NCBI RefSeq assembly: GCF_051962475.1
Contig: NZ_JBQCCF010000047.1
Coordinates: 1 to 64,000 of the forward strand
Length of the DNA: 64,000 nucleotides
Direction of reading: 5' to 3'
Origin: Dyella_A sp051962475
Lineage (GTDB): Bacteria > Pseudomonadota > Gammaproteobacteria > Xanthomonadales > Rhodanobacteraceae
Positions within the stretch are counted from its first letter, which is position 1. Every line of letters begins with the position of its first letter. The notes under the pieces are model-generated. The model did not search any database and was not told where the DNA came from. It worked only from the letters and a program-made list of their open reading frames with translations. The position numbers and the translations under genes are program-made. This document shows, piece after piece, positions 8,340-17,858 of the stretch.

Positions 8340-9374
8340 GTGACGACAGTGACCATCAAAGACGTGGCGCGGGAGGCCGGCGTGTCGGTGGCTTCCGTGT
8401 CGCGCGCGTTGAATGGCAACGGCGGCGTGACGGCCGAGACGGAGCAGCGTATCCGCGCCGTCGCCAACCGCCTGCGCTACGTCCCGCACAGCGCTGCGCG
8501 CAGCCTGATCACCCGCCGCACGCACACCATCGGCGCCCTGTTGCCGGACCTGCATGGCGAGTTCTTCTCCGAGCTGATCCGCGGCATCGATCTGGCGGCG
8601 CGCGCCCGTGGGCTGCATCTGCTGGTGTCCAGCGCGCATGACGGGGTCGAGGACGCGGCCGCCGCGCTGCGCGCCATGCGCGGCCGGGTCGACGGCATGC
8701 TGATCCTGTCTTCGCGCGCGGACGTCAAGTTCCTGCACGCCAACCTGCCCGAAGCGCTCCCCACCGTGCTGCTCAACAGCGCGGTGCGCAGCGAGCACTA
8801 CAGCGTGCTCAACATCGACAACGAAGGCGGCGCACGCGCGATGGTGCGTCACCTTGTGGATGCCGGGCACCGGCAGATCGCCTTCATCACCGGTCCCGAC
8901 GGCAACTTCGACGCCGCGCAGCGCGAGCACGGTTATCGCGCCGCCATGGCCGAATTCGCGCCCGGCGCACCGGTGCGCGTGGTCGCCGGCGCGTTCACCG
9001 AGGAATCGGGCTACCGCGCGGGCCGCGAGCTGCTGACCACCGGCGCACGCCCGCAAGCGGTATTCGCTGGCAACGACATGATGGCGATCGGCTGCCTCTA
9101 CGCCTTTCAGGAAGCCGGCCTTGAGGTACCCCGCGACATCGCGCTGGCCGGCTTCGACGACATTCCGATCGCGCGCTACGTCACCCCGTCACTGACCACG
9201 GTGCGCGTACGCATCGTGGACCTGGGGCGAAGTGCGCTCGAGCGACTGGCCGCGCTGCTGGATGCATCCGACCAGACCACACCTTCCACCGACACGCTCG
9301 GCTGTGAAGTGGTGGTGCGCGACAGCTGCGGTGCACGTCCGCACGACAGCAAATCAACCAAGAAAGCCCGTTGA
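8340..9374 (+). CDS. LacI-family transcriptional regulator of the carbohydrate locus
   Basis: A 344-residue regulator. The N-terminal helix-turn-helix (VTIKDVAREAGVSVASVSRA, residues about 4-23, then the LNG hinge start) is followed by a periplasmic-binding-protein-like ligand domain with the typical late stretch VFAGNDMMAIGCLYAFQEAG, then DIALAGFDDIPIARYVTPSL. It should repress the downstream genes until a sugar is bound. The GTG start at 8340 gives the usual few residues before the helix-turn-helix; GTG 8349 is an alternative, and the longer upstream frame crosses the operator. The effector is unknown, probably a glucose-containing saccharide judging from the neighbours. Confidence 0.93.
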   Translation: MTTVTIKDVAREAGVSVASVSRALNGNGGVTAETEQRIRAVANRLRYVPHSAARSLITRRTHTIGALLPDLHGEFFSELIRGIDLAARARGLHLLVSSAHDGVEDAAAALRAMRGRVDGMLILSSRADVKFLHANLPEALPTVLLNSAVRSEHYSVLNIDNEGGARAMVRHLVDAGHRQIAFITGPDGNFDAAQREHGYRAAMAEFAPGAPVRVVAGAFTEESGYRAGRELLTTGARPQAVFAGNDMMAIGCLYAFQEAGLEVPRDIALAGFDDIPIARYVTPSLTTVRVRIVDLGRSALERLAALLDASDQTTPSTDTLGCEVVVRDSCGARPHDSKSTKKAR

Positions 9375-9409
9375 GGGCACATCAGCAACATCCCTTTGGG
9401 AGGGTAGTC

Positions 9410-12400
9410 ATGAAGGCTCCACTGCAACTGAAGAAGAAACTGCTCGCCAGCGTCATCGCCACCACCGTCGTGGCGATCGGCGCGGCCCCTACGACGGCAT
9501 GGAGCCAGTCGGCCTACGCCACCTTGCGCGGCAAGGCGGCCGCCGGCGCCACGGTCACGGCATTCAACCCAGCGACCGGCACCACGCGCCGCGCCAACGC
9601 CAGTGCCGACGGCAGCTACACACTGACCGGCCTGCCGCCGGGCACCTACCAGGTGGATGCCGGCCCGGGTACGCAGCAGAACGTCACGCTGACCGTGGCT
9701 TCGACGGCCACCCTCAACTTCTCGGCCCCCGCGGCCGGCACCGAGGCGCCGTCGGCGGCCAACGCCACCAACCTCACCGGCGTCAGCGTGTCGGCCACGA
9801 CCCTTACCGAGGTGAAGACCTCGGAGGTTGGCGCCACGGTGTCCTTGCACCAGATCGACACCACGCCGCAGATCACCCGCAACTTCCTCGAGTTCGCTGA
9901 CGCCGTCCCGGGCATGGCGTTCACCACCGAGAACGGCAAAACTGCGATCAAGGCTGGAGCCCAGCCGGCTGCGAATGTAAATGTTTACATCGACGGCGTC
10001 GGCCAGAAGAACTACGTCCACGGCGGCGGTCTGGCCGGCCAGGCCGGCCCCAACCACGATGGCGACGCGGGCAACCCGTTCCCGCAGCTGGCGATCGGCC
10101 AGTACAAGGTAATCACCTCGCAGTACAAGGCCGAGTACGACCAGATCTCCTCGGCGGCGATCACCGCCGAGACCAAGTCCGGCACCAATGAATTCCACGG
10201 CGAAGCCTTCGAGACCTTCACCAGCGACCGCTTACGCGCCGAGACGCCGGCCGAGGCGGAAGCCCACAACAAGGCCCGCGGCGTCAGCCGCGAGTACGGC
10301 GGCGCGATCGGCGGTCCGATCATCAAGGACAAGCTGCACTTCTTCGTGACGTATGAGGCGAAGGAGTTCCAGACGCCGACCACCACTACCGGCTCCAACC
10401 ACACCTACAACAACGTGCCGTACAACACGTACCTGCCGGCGGACGCCCGCGCCCAGCTCGGGCCGAGCGCATTGCCGTTCAAGGAGAACCTGTACTTCGG
10501 CAAGCTGGACTGGGAACCGACCGACCGCGACCGCTTCGAGTTGAGTACGAAGATCCGCAAGGAGAGCCAGATCTACGGTGCAGGCATCACCACGGCGCCG
10601 TCAGCCAACTATAATTACCGCAACGACGACAAGCGCATCGACGCGCGCTGGCAACACAGCGCCGATGCTTGGTTCAACGAGCTGATGTGGAACTACGAGA
10701 GCACGCTGGATTCGCCCTCGGCGATCACCGACGCACCGGCGACGAGCTATGTCTGGAACGATCCCCAGCCGACCGACACGATCCTGCTGATCAATGGCCA
10801 GGATCCGCGCCAATACTTTGAGGCGCGCCAAAAGGGTAATGCGATCCAGGACAACCTGACCTTCAACGACCTTGAGTGGCACGGCGACCACGTCATCAAG
10901 ATGGGCGTGAAGTACAAGGAGGTCCAGCTCGACGACCGCGACAGCTCCACCGCTGCTAATTATTTCTACAACGTCGGCCCCGGTGGCACCGAATCGGTAC
11001 CGTATCGGGTGACCTTTGGCAAGGTGAACTCCGGCCTGCCGCTGACTGCAGTGTCGAAGAACAAGCAGTTCGGCACCTACATCCAGGACGACTGGGCGGT
11101 CAACGACAAGCTGACGCTGAACCTCGGCGTGCGCTGGGACTATGAAAAGTCGCCGCAGTTCCTGAACTACAAGACCCTGCAGCCGGTCGTCGATGCAATC
11201 AATGCGCCCAACTACGAGTTCACCGACGGCAACGGTACGGTCACCATCGACCACTCGTATGCGCAAAGCCTGGCTGCGGGCGGCATCAACATCAACGACT
11301 ACATCAGCAACGGCCACAACCGTAAATCGCAGAAGAACGAAATCCAGCCGCGCCTGGGCTTCTCCTACGACCTCAACGGCGACGAGGAGCACGTGATCTT
11401 CGGCGGTGCCGGCCGCGCCTATGACCGCAACCTGTTCGACGTGATCTCGCTGGAGAACAGCAAGAACGCGCTGTCCGAGCCCGATATCTACTTCGAGAAC
11501 CCGAACGGCATCAACGGCTGCGGGCCCGGGCAGGCGGACGGCCAATCGTGTTTCGTGTGGGATCCGAAGTACCTTAACGCCGCCACGCTGCAAGGCCTAG
11601 GCAACGGCGTGAGCGAGGTCGACATGATCAACAACAAGATCAAGTCGCCCTACTCCGACCAGTACAGCCTGGGCATGCGCAACAAGCTGGGCGACTGGAA
11701 CACCAGCGTCACGCTGGCCCGCATCCTGCAGTACAACGGCATCGTCGGCCAGCTCGGCAACCGCTACCCGAACGGCAAGTTCTACACCTACGGCACCAAC
11801 ACCAACCAGTGGGGCGACTCGGGCGTGCCGGGCATCGGCAGCCTGATCCTGTTCGACAACGGCAAGACCACCTATAACACCCAGCTGCTGCTGTCGGTCG
11901 ACAAGCCCTACACCCGCGAGAGCGGCTGGGGCATGACCATCGCCTACACCCATACGCATGCCACGCAGAACCGCCTGTACTCGGACGGCTACGCGTTCGA
12001 CCTGCCGAGCATCAAGGACTACCCGTTCCAGCTCTCCAGCGCGGCGCCCAAGCACCGCCTGGTGGTGACCGGCTCGATGGACGCGCCGTGGGGGATCACG
12101 GTGGCCGGCAAGCTGGTGTTGGAGACCTCGACGCCGCGGTCGGCGATCGCCTGCTGCAACCTGTACCCGAACTCGGTCGGCGCGCAGGGCGAGATGTCGG
12201 CGGCGTGGCCGGTGGTCGGCATCCCGAAGGGCTCGAAGTTCCTGTTCGGCGGCCCGGTCTTCGGCTACCGCGACGTGGACCTGCAGGCGTCAAAGAACTT
12301 CGACCTCGGCCGCGGCCTCACGCTTCAAGTCCGCTTCGATGCATTGAACGTGTTCAATTTCAAGAACTACGCGGACACGACCGACTTCTTCGACAACGGG

Positions 12401-12481
12401 TACACGCCGGTCTACACCAAGGACGGCAACATCATGGGCGTGCCGCGCACGTACAAGCTGACCGCCGACATCAAGTTCTAA
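9410..12481 (+). CDS. TonB-dependent receptor with N-terminal carboxypeptidase-regulatory domain (Oar-like)
   Basis: A 1023-residue outer-membrane receptor. It has a signal peptide ending near ATTVVAIGAAPTTAWSQS, a CarboxypepD_reg-like beta domain (about residues 40-105, with GSYTLTGLPPGTYQVDAGPG), a plug region from about residue 115, then a long beta barrel. It ends in ADIKF with a terminal Phe, as outer-membrane barrels do. The ATG at 9410 has a Shine-Dalgarno GGGAGGG just upstream. It should import a glycan fragment using the TonB-ExbBD system at 57-59.6 kb. Around residues 189-194 the DNA forms an operator-like palindrome (9975-9990). A hairpin terminator follows. Confidence 0.93.
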   Translation: MKAPLQLKKKLLASVIATTVVAIGAAPTTAWSQSAYATLRGKAAAGATVTAFNPATGTTRRANASADGSYTLTGLPPGTYQVDAGPGTQQNVTLTVASTATLNFSAPAAGTEAPSAANATNLTGVSVSATTLTEVKTSEVGATVSLHQIDTTPQITRNFLEFADAVPGMAFTTENGKTAIKAGAQPAANVNVYIDGVGQKNYVHGGGLAGQAGPNHDGDAGNPFPQLAIGQYKVITSQYKAEYDQISSAAITAETKSGTNEFHGEAFETFTSDRLRAETPAEAEAHNKARGVSREYGGAIGGPIIKDKLHFFVTYEAKEFQTPTTTTGSNHTYNNVPYNTYLPADARAQLGPSALPFKENLYFGKLDWEPTDRDRFELSTKIRKESQIYGAGITTAPSANYNYRNDDKRIDARWQHSADAWFNELMWNYESTLDSPSAITDAPATSYVWNDPQPTDTILLINGQDPRQYFEARQKGNAIQDNLTFNDLEWHGDHVIKMGVKYKEVQLDDRDSSTAANYFYNVGPGGTESVPYRVTFGKVNSGLPLTAVSKNKQFGTYIQDDWAVNDKLTLNLGVRWDYEKSPQFLNYKTLQPVVDAINAPNYEFTDGNGTVTIDHSYAQSLAAGGININDYISNGHNRKSQKNEIQPRLGFSYDLNGDEEHVIFGGAGRAYDRNLFDVISLENSKNALSEPDIYFENPNGINGCGPGQADGQSCFVWDPKYLNAATLQGLGNGVSEVDMINNKIKSPYSDQYSLGMRNKLGDWNTSVTLARILQYNGIVGQLGNRYPNGKFYTYGTNTNQWGDSGVPGIGSLILFDNGKTTYNTQLLLSVDKPYTRESGWGMTIAYTHTHATQNRLYSDGYAFDLPSIKDYPFQLSSAAPKHRLVVTGSMDAPWGITVAGKLVLETSTPRSAIACCNLYPNSVGAQGEMSAAWPVVGIPKGSKFLFGGPVFGYRDVDLQASKNFDLGRGLTLQVRFDALNVFNFKNYADTTDFFDNGYTPVYTKDGNIMGVPRTYKLTADIKF
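9975..9990 (+). promoter_or_regulatory. Operator-like palindrome inside the receptor gene
   Basis: ATGTAAATGTTTACAT pairs at 7 of 8 symmetric positions and resembles the LacI-family operator at 8282. It is read in frame through codons AAT GTA AAT GTT TAC ATC. The surrounding gene mostly uses AAC for Asn and GTG/GTC for Val, so this AT-rich spelling is unusual and may be selected as a regulator-binding site. Functional status is inferred. Confidence 0.45.
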
Positions 12482-12505
12482 CCTGCCGGCTGAACGCTTC
12501 ACCCC

Positions 12506-12539
12506 GACAGGGCCTGCTCCGGCGGGCCTTGTCTCTTTT
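12506..12539 (+). terminator. Hairpin terminator after the TonB-dependent receptor
   Basis: Arms at 12506-12514 and 12525-12533 pair over 9 bp with one mismatch around a 10-nt loop, followed by the T-rich TCTTTT. It lies 25 nt after the receptor stop and would separate it, at least partly, from the halogenase-like gene. Confidence 0.7.
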
Positions 12540-12621
12540 GGGGGCGGCGTTTGAATCATTCGCACGCCGGCTCCCGAGTTCAAGAGTTGGCTCACGTGTT
12601 TTCGGGCAACAGGCAGTCGAG

Positions 12622-14124
12622 ATGAACGATCCAATCAAGAGCATCCTCGTGGTGGGCGGTGGCACCGCCGGCTGGATGGCGGCAGCCGCGCTGGCCAAGG
12701 TGCTCGGCGACGGCTGCGCGATCCGTCTGGTGGAGTCGGAGGAGATCGGCACCGTCGGCGTGGGCGAGGCGACCGTGCCACACCTGAGCCTGTTCAATCG
12801 ACTGCTGGAGATCGACGAGGCCGAGTTCGTGCGCCAGACCCAGGGCACGTTCAAGCTGGGCATCCAGTTCAACGATTGGAGTCGTCCAGGCGAGTCCTAC
12901 ATCCACGGCTTCGGCACGATCGGGCATGACATCGCCATGCAGCCGTTCCACCAGTTCTGGCTCAAGGCGCGCAAGCTGGGCTTCGCCGACGACATCGGCG
13001 CCTATTCACTCAATACCCTGGCCGCGTCGCACGGCCGGTTCATGACCTCGGCCAGCGATGCACCCGCCAACTCCCCGTTGGCCAACATCGCCTACGCCTA
13101 TCATTTCGATGCCGGGCTCTATGCCCGCTACCTGCGCGGTTATGCCGAGAAGCGCGGGGTGCAACGCACCGAGGGCAAGATTGCCCATACCGTGTTGCGG
13201 CCGGACGACGGATTCGTCGAGTCGGTGGTCCTGGAAAGTGGCGAGCGGCTCCAGGCCGATCTTTTCATCGACTGCTCCGGCTTCCGCGGGCTGCTGATCG
13301 AGCAGACGCTGCATGCCGGCTACGAGGACTGGACGCATTGGCTGCCGTGCGATCGAGCGCTGGCAGTGGCCTGCGAGAAAGTCGGGCCGCCGACGCCATA
13401 CACCCGTTCCACTGCACGCAAGGCCGGCTGGCAGTGGCGTATCCCGTTGCAGCACCGCACCGGCAACGGCTACGTCTACGCCAGCGCCCATCTGAGTGAC
13501 GACGAAGCAGCGGCCTCGCTGCTGGCGAACCTCGATGGCAAGGCGCTGGGCGACCCCCGCCCGCTGCGCTTCGTGACCGGGCGTCGGAAACGCTCCTGGA
13601 GCCGCAACGTAGTGGCGCTGGGCTTGGCGAGCGGCTTCATGGAACCCCTGGAATCAACCAGCATCTTCATGATCCAGTCGGGCATCAGCCGTCTGCTTTC
13701 GTTGTTTCCCCGCCGCGATTGCAGCCAGGTTCTGCAGGACCGCTTCAACCGGGAATCGGCGTGGGAAGCCGAGCGCATCCGCGACTTCCTGATCCTGCAC
13801 TACCACGTCAACCAGCGCGAAGGCGACCCGTTCTGGCAGCAGTGCCGCGAGATGGCGATCCCTGACTCGCTGCGCGAGAACATTGCGCTGTTTCACGATA
13901 CCGGCAGCTTTTTCCGCGACGGCAACGAGATGTTCGGGCTAGTCAGCTGGGTGCAGGTGATGCTGGGCCAAGGAATCATGCCCGAGCGCTATCACACTCT
14001 GGTAGACCAGATGCCCGAACAGGACCTCCGCCACTTCATGCAAAGCGTGCGCAATGTCGTCGAGAGTTGCGTCGAAGCCATGCCCCCGCACGAAGCGTTC
14101 ATAGCGCGGCACTGCGCCGCCTGA
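12622..14124 (+). CDS. Flavin-dependent tryptophan-halogenase-like protein
   Basis: A 500-residue FAD-binding protein of the Trp_halogenase family. The dinucleotide motif is VVGGGTAGW (about residues 10-18). Lys77 in QGTFKLGIQF is at the position of the catalytic lysine of PrnA/RebH. The halogenase fingerprint WxWxIP is intact as WQWRIP (residues 270-275). So it has the residues for FADH2-dependent halogenation and no sign of decay. Homologs sit beside TonB-dependent receptors in Xanthomonas and Caulobacter, where their role in glycan uptake is unclear. A separate flavin reductase would be needed; none is in the window. Confidence 0.9.
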   Translation: MNDPIKSILVVGGGTAGWMAAAALAKVLGDGCAIRLVESEEIGTVGVGEATVPHLSLFNRLLEIDEAEFVRQTQGTFKLGIQFNDWSRPGESYIHGFGTIGHDIAMQPFHQFWLKARKLGFADDIGAYSLNTLAASHGRFMTSASDAPANSPLANIAYAYHFDAGLYARYLRGYAEKRGVQRTEGKIAHTVLRPDDGFVESVVLESGERLQADLFIDCSGFRGLLIEQTLHAGYEDWTHWLPCDRALAVACEKVGPPTPYTRSTARKAGWQWRIPLQHRTGNGYVYASAHLSDDEAAASLLANLDGKALGDPRPLRFVTGRRKRSWSRNVVALGLASGFMEPLESTSIFMIQSGISRLLSLFPRRDCSQVLQDRFNRESAWEAERIRDFLILHYHVNQREGDPFWQQCREMAIPDSLRENIALFHDTGSFFRDGNEMFGLVSWVQVMLGQGIMPERYHTLVDQMPEQDLRHFMQSVRNVVESCVEAMPPHEAFIARHCAA

Positions 14125-14179
14125 CCTTTCGTCCCCTTCCCGGCGCTCCCCGGCGCCTCGACCGCGAACGACCGATCCG

Positions 14180-15661
14180 ATGACCAAGAAGTTTTCCGAC
14201 TACTGGCGCGTACACGCCCTTCCGTCGCTGCTGATCGCAGCACTCGTGGCGGCATCTGCTGTTGCTGCTCCCGCGGCCCACCCGGCGACGGTGAAGCCGA
14301 TCCACACCTACCAGGACGCCACATCCGCCCAGCAGGCCCTGGTCGACGACCTGGAGCAGCGCACCTTCCGCTGGTTCTGGGACAGCGCCGACCCGACCAC
14401 CGGGATGGTGCCGGACCACTACCCGGGCGAGTCGTTCTCGAGCATCGCCGCGGTGGGCTTCGGCCTCACCGCGTATGGCATCGGCGTGGAGCGCGGCTAC
14501 ATCACGCGCGAGCAGGCGGTGGCGCGCACGCTGGCCACGCTGAAGTTCTTCCACGACGCGCCGCAGAACGCCAGCGAGGACGGCGCGGCCGGCTACCACG
14601 GCTTCTTCTATCACTTCCTCGACATGCAGACCGGCAAGCGCGAAGGGCGCTGGACCGAGCTGTCGAGCGTGGACACCACGCTGCTGCTCGGCGGCGTGCT
14701 GTTTGCGCAGTCGTACTACGACCGTGCCACGCCGCAGGAGGAACAGATCCGCGCGCTGGCCGACGCGATTTATCGCGCGGTGGAGTGGCCGTGGATGCAG
14801 GCGCGCCCGCCGCTGATCTCGATGGGCTGGACGCCCGGCGGCAAGTTCATCCCGGCTGACTGGAAGGGCTACAACGAAGGCAAGCTGGTCTACATCCTGG
14901 CGCTGGGATCGCCCACCCACCCGGTCGATCCGGCGGCCTGGAAGGCGTGGTCGTCCACCAACGACACCACCTGGGGCAGCTTCTACGGGCAGACCTTCCT
15001 CAACTTCGCGCCGATGTTCGGCCACCAGTACACCGAATCCTGGGTGGATTTCCGCGGCATCCGCGACGACTGGAATCGCAAGCACAACCTCGACTACTTC
15101 GAGAACGGCCGCCGCGCCACCTACAGCCAACGCAACTACGCCATCGCCAACCCGGGCGGCTGGACTGGCTACGGCAAGAACGTGTGGGGCCTGACCGCCA
15201 GCAATGGCCCCGGCGGCTTCGTGGTGAAAAGCGCGCAGGGCGAGAAGAAATTTCAGGGCTATACCGCGCGCGGCGCCGGGCTGGACTACATCTCCGACGA
15301 CGGCACCATCGCGCCGACCGCAGCCGGCGGCTCGATCGCCTTCGCGCCGGAGATCGTGGTCCCGGCGCTGGCCGAGATGAAGCAGCGCTACGGCAAGTCC
15401 ATCTACGACCGCTACGGCTTCGTCGACGCGTTCAACCCCAGCTTCCATACCCAGACCACCCTGCGCACAGGCAAACTGGTGCCTGACCTGGGCTGGGTCG
15501 ACACCGAGCAGTTGGGTATCGACCAGGGCCCGATCCTGCTGATGATCGAGAACTGGCGCAGCGGCTTCGTATGGAACGTGATGAAAAAGAATCCGTACAT
15601 CCGTCGTGGCCTGCAGCGCGCAGGCTTCACCGGCGGCTGGCTGGCGGCGCCCGTGCCGTGA
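14180..15661 (+). CDS. Secreted glucoamylase-like glycoside hydrolase (GH144-type, probable beta-1,2-glucanase)
   Basis: A 493-residue exported enzyme with a signal peptide (hydrophobic LLIAALVAASAVAAPAA). The mature part follows the PF10091 glycoamylase-like pattern: LEQRTFRWFWDSADPTTGMV, SSIAAVGFGLTAYGIG, SVDTTLLLGGVLFAQSYYD, GYNEGKLVYILALGSPTHPV and, near the end, GFVDAFNPS. Characterised members of this family (GH144) are endo-beta-1,2-glucanases releasing sophoro-oligosaccharides, so beta-1,2-glucan or sophorose is the most likely substrate. That is inferred from family, not from visible catalytic residues. Its TGA overlaps the GTG start of the binding protein. Confidence 0.87.
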   Translation: MTKKFSDYWRVHALPSLLIAALVAASAVAAPAAHPATVKPIHTYQDATSAQQALVDDLEQRTFRWFWDSADPTTGMVPDHYPGESFSSIAAVGFGLTAYGIGVERGYITREQAVARTLATLKFFHDAPQNASEDGAAGYHGFFYHFLDMQTGKREGRWTELSSVDTTLLLGGVLFAQSYYDRATPQEEQIRALADAIYRAVEWPWMQARPPLISMGWTPGGKFIPADWKGYNEGKLVYILALGSPTHPVDPAAWKAWSSTNDTTWGSFYGQTFLNFAPMFGHQYTESWVDFRGIRDDWNRKHNLDYFENGRRATYSQRNYAIANPGGWTGYGKNVWGLTASNGPGGFVVKSAQGEKKFQGYTARGAGLDYISDDGTIAPTAAGGSIAFAPEIVVPALAEMKQRYGKSIYDRYGFVDAFNPSFHTQTTLRTGKLVPDLGWVDTEQLGIDQGPILLMIENWRSGFVWNVMKKNPYIRRGLQRAGFTGGWLAAPVP

Positions 15662-16971
15662 GCGCATCGGCGCGCCCTGCGCGAGTCCGGCTGCGTCGGC
15701 TCGCGCGGGGTGTGCTGCTGGCAAGCCTGTTTACTTGCCTGAGCCTGACCGGCTGCGATCGTCGCGCAGCCTCCACCCAGACGCTCACCTTCTGGACGTT
15801 CGGCCCGGAGGGCGAGGCGGTGCAGGCGCTGCTCCCGGGGTTTACGCGCAGCCATCCGGGCATCACCGTGAGCGTGCAGCAACTGCCGCTGAGTGCGGCG
15901 CATCAGAAGCTGCTCACCGCCTACGCCGGAGGTTCGATGCCGGACATGATGCAACTGGGCAACACCTGGCTGCCGGAGATGGTGGCGCTGGATGCCGTGG
16001 CGCCGCTGGATGCGCGCGTACGGCATTCCACGAGCGTGGTGCCGGCCGACTATTTCGACAGCATCTGGGCCACCAACGTGATCGACGGCCGGCTCTACGG
16101 CGTGCCGTGGTATGTGGACACGCGGCTGCTGTTCTATCGCGTCGACCTGCTCAAGGCCGCCGGCTTCGACCACCCGCCGCACGATTGGGCCGAGTGGCGG
16201 CGTATGCTCGCGGCGCTCAGCGATCCGGCCGCGCACCGCTACGGGATCCTGCTGCCCACCAACGAGTACGAGCAGCTGATGTCGCTGGCGTTGGAGCAGC
16301 CCGACCCGCTGCTGCGCGACGGCAACCGCTACGGCAACTTCGAGAGCGCCGGCTTCAAACGAGCGCTCACCTTCTACGTCGACACGTTCCGCCAGCAGCA
16401 GGCGCCGGCGATCAGCAACGTGGTGGCGGGCAATCCGTGGGAAGAGTTCGGCCGCGGCGTGTATGCGTTCTACCTGTCCGGACCGTGGAACATCGGCGAG
16501 TTCCGCGCGCGACTTCCGGCCGAGCAGCAGGGCCGCTGGTCGACCGCGCGGCTGCCCGGGCCGGACGGTCCGGGCACAGGCGCGGCCGGCGGCGCCAGCC
16601 TGGTGGTGTTCCGCCATTCGGCGCACAAGGATGCCGCCTGGGCGCTGATCGAATATCTCTCCGAGCCGCAGGTGCAGCGCCGCTTCTACGCCCTGGTGGG
16701 CGACATGCCGCCGCGACGCAGCGCCTGGGACGGTGGCGAGCTGAGCCGCGATCCGCAGGCACGCGCCTTTCGCGAGCAGCTCGAACACGTCCGGCCGACG
16801 CCACCGGTACCGGAGTGGGAGCGCATCGCCAACGAAATGCAGCTGGTGGCCGCACGGGTGATTGCCGGCGAACTGACGGTCGACCAGGCCTGCGCAGAAT
16901 TGGACCGCCGCGTCGACGCGATCCTGGAGAAGCGCCGCTGGGTGTTGACGCGGCGCGAGGGTGCACGATGA
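15658..16971 (+). CDS. Sugar ABC transporter substrate-binding lipoprotein
   Basis: A 437-residue family-1 extracellular solute-binding protein. The N terminus has an Arg-rich start, a hydrophobic stretch and a lipobox LSLTGC, so it should be a periplasmic lipoprotein. The mature part has LTFWTFGPEGEAVQALLPGF, the loop YAGGSMPDMMQLGNTWLPEM and DGRLYGVPWYVDTRLLFYR, as in maltose/oligosaccharide binding proteins. The GTG start at 15658 overlaps the glucanase stop by 4 nt (GTGA); an upstream in-frame ATG at 15571 lies inside the glucanase gene and would bury the signal. It ends in an ATGA overlap with the first permease. Confidence 0.92.
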   Translation: MSASARPARVRLRRLARGVLLASLFTCLSLTGCDRRAASTQTLTFWTFGPEGEAVQALLPGFTRSHPGITVSVQQLPLSAAHQKLLTAYAGGSMPDMMQLGNTWLPEMVALDAVAPLDARVRHSTSVVPADYFDSIWATNVIDGRLYGVPWYVDTRLLFYRVDLLKAAGFDHPPHDWAEWRRMLAALSDPAAHRYGILLPTNEYEQLMSLALEQPDPLLRDGNRYGNFESAGFKRALTFYVDTFRQQQAPAISNVVAGNPWEEFGRGVYAFYLSGPWNIGEFRARLPAEQQGRWSTARLPGPDGPGTGAAGGASLVVFRHSAHKDAAWALIEYLSEPQVQRRFYALVGDMPPRRSAWDGGELSRDPQARAFREQLEHVRPTPPVPEWERIANEMQLVAARVIAGELTVDQACAELDRRVDAILEKRRWVLTRREGAR

Positions 16972-17858
16972 ATCCGCCGCGCACCGCCTGGCTGTTCCTG
17001 GCGCCCGCGCTGATGGTGATTGGCGTGTTCTTCGCGCTGCCGGTGCTCGGCGCGCTGATGCTCAGCTTCACCGACTACGACCTGTACGCACTGGCCGACC
17101 CACACAACGTGCGCTTCGTCGGCCTGCACAACTATCTCTCCTTGCTGCAGCGTCCGCTGTTCTGGGCGGCGCTGAGCCACACGGTGTACTTCGTGGCCGT
17201 GGCGGTGCCACTGTCGATGGCGGTATCGCTGGGCGGCGCGCTGCTGCTCAACTCGCCGCTGGCGCGAGCGCAGGCGTTCTTTCGCACCGCGCTGTTCGCG
17301 CCGGTGGTGACCACGGTGGTGGCCGTGGCGATCATCTGGCGCTACCTGTTCAACACCAAGTACGGCGTGGTCAATGCGCTGCTCGACACGCTGGGCCTGC
17401 ATCCGGTGGACTGGCTGGGCGACCCGCGCTGGGCGATGCCCACGATCATCCTGTTCGCCGTCTGGAAGAACTTCGGCTACAACATGATCATCTTCCTGGC
17501 CGGGCTGCAGGCGATTCCCTCGACGCTGTACGAGGCGGCGCGCATCGACGGCGCCTCGCCGTGGCGGCAGTTCCGCCACATCACTTGGCCGATGCTGCGC
17601 CCGACGCTGCTGATGGTGGCGATCCTCACCGTGTCGGGCTACTTCCAGCTGTTCGCCGAGCCCTACGTGATGACCGAGGGCGGACCACTGCAGAGCACGG
17701 TGAGCGTGCTCTACCTGATGTACGACGAAGGCTTCACCTGGTGGAACCTGGGCTCGGCCTCGGCGGTAGCGTTCGCGCTGTTCGTGGTGATGTTCGCGGT
17801 GACCGTGCTGATGCTACGGCTGTCGAAGCAGGACACGCGCGACGAGGAGCCGGCATGA
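16968..17858 (+). CDS. Sugar ABC transporter permease, MalF/LacF-like
   Basis: A 296-residue inner-membrane permease with six predicted helices. The EAA loop that contacts the ATPase is EAARIDGASPWRQFRHITWP. Together with the next gene it forms the membrane channel for the sugar captured by the 15658 binding protein. It starts in a 4-nt ATGA overlap with the binding protein and ends in another with the second permease, so the three are translationally coupled. No ATP-binding subunit is encoded in the operon. Confidence 0.95.
   Translation: MNPPRTAWLFLAPALMVIGVFFALPVLGALMLSFTDYDLYALADPHNVRFVGLHNYLSLLQRPLFWAALSHTVYFVAVAVPLSMAVSLGGALLLNSPLARAQAFFRTALFAPVVTTVVAVAIIWRYLFNTKYGVVNALLDTLGLHPVDWLGDPRWAMPTIILFAVWKNFGYNMIIFLAGLQAIPSTLYEAARIDGASPWRQFRHITWPMLRPTLLMVAILTVSGYFQLFAEPYVMTEGGPLQSTVSVLYLMYDEGFTWWNLGSASAVAFALFVVMFAVTVLMLRLSKQDTRDEEPA

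Noticed and set aside
14099..15724. A 541-codon antisense frame over the glucanase gene
   Set aside because: Shadow of a strongly supported secreted enzyme.
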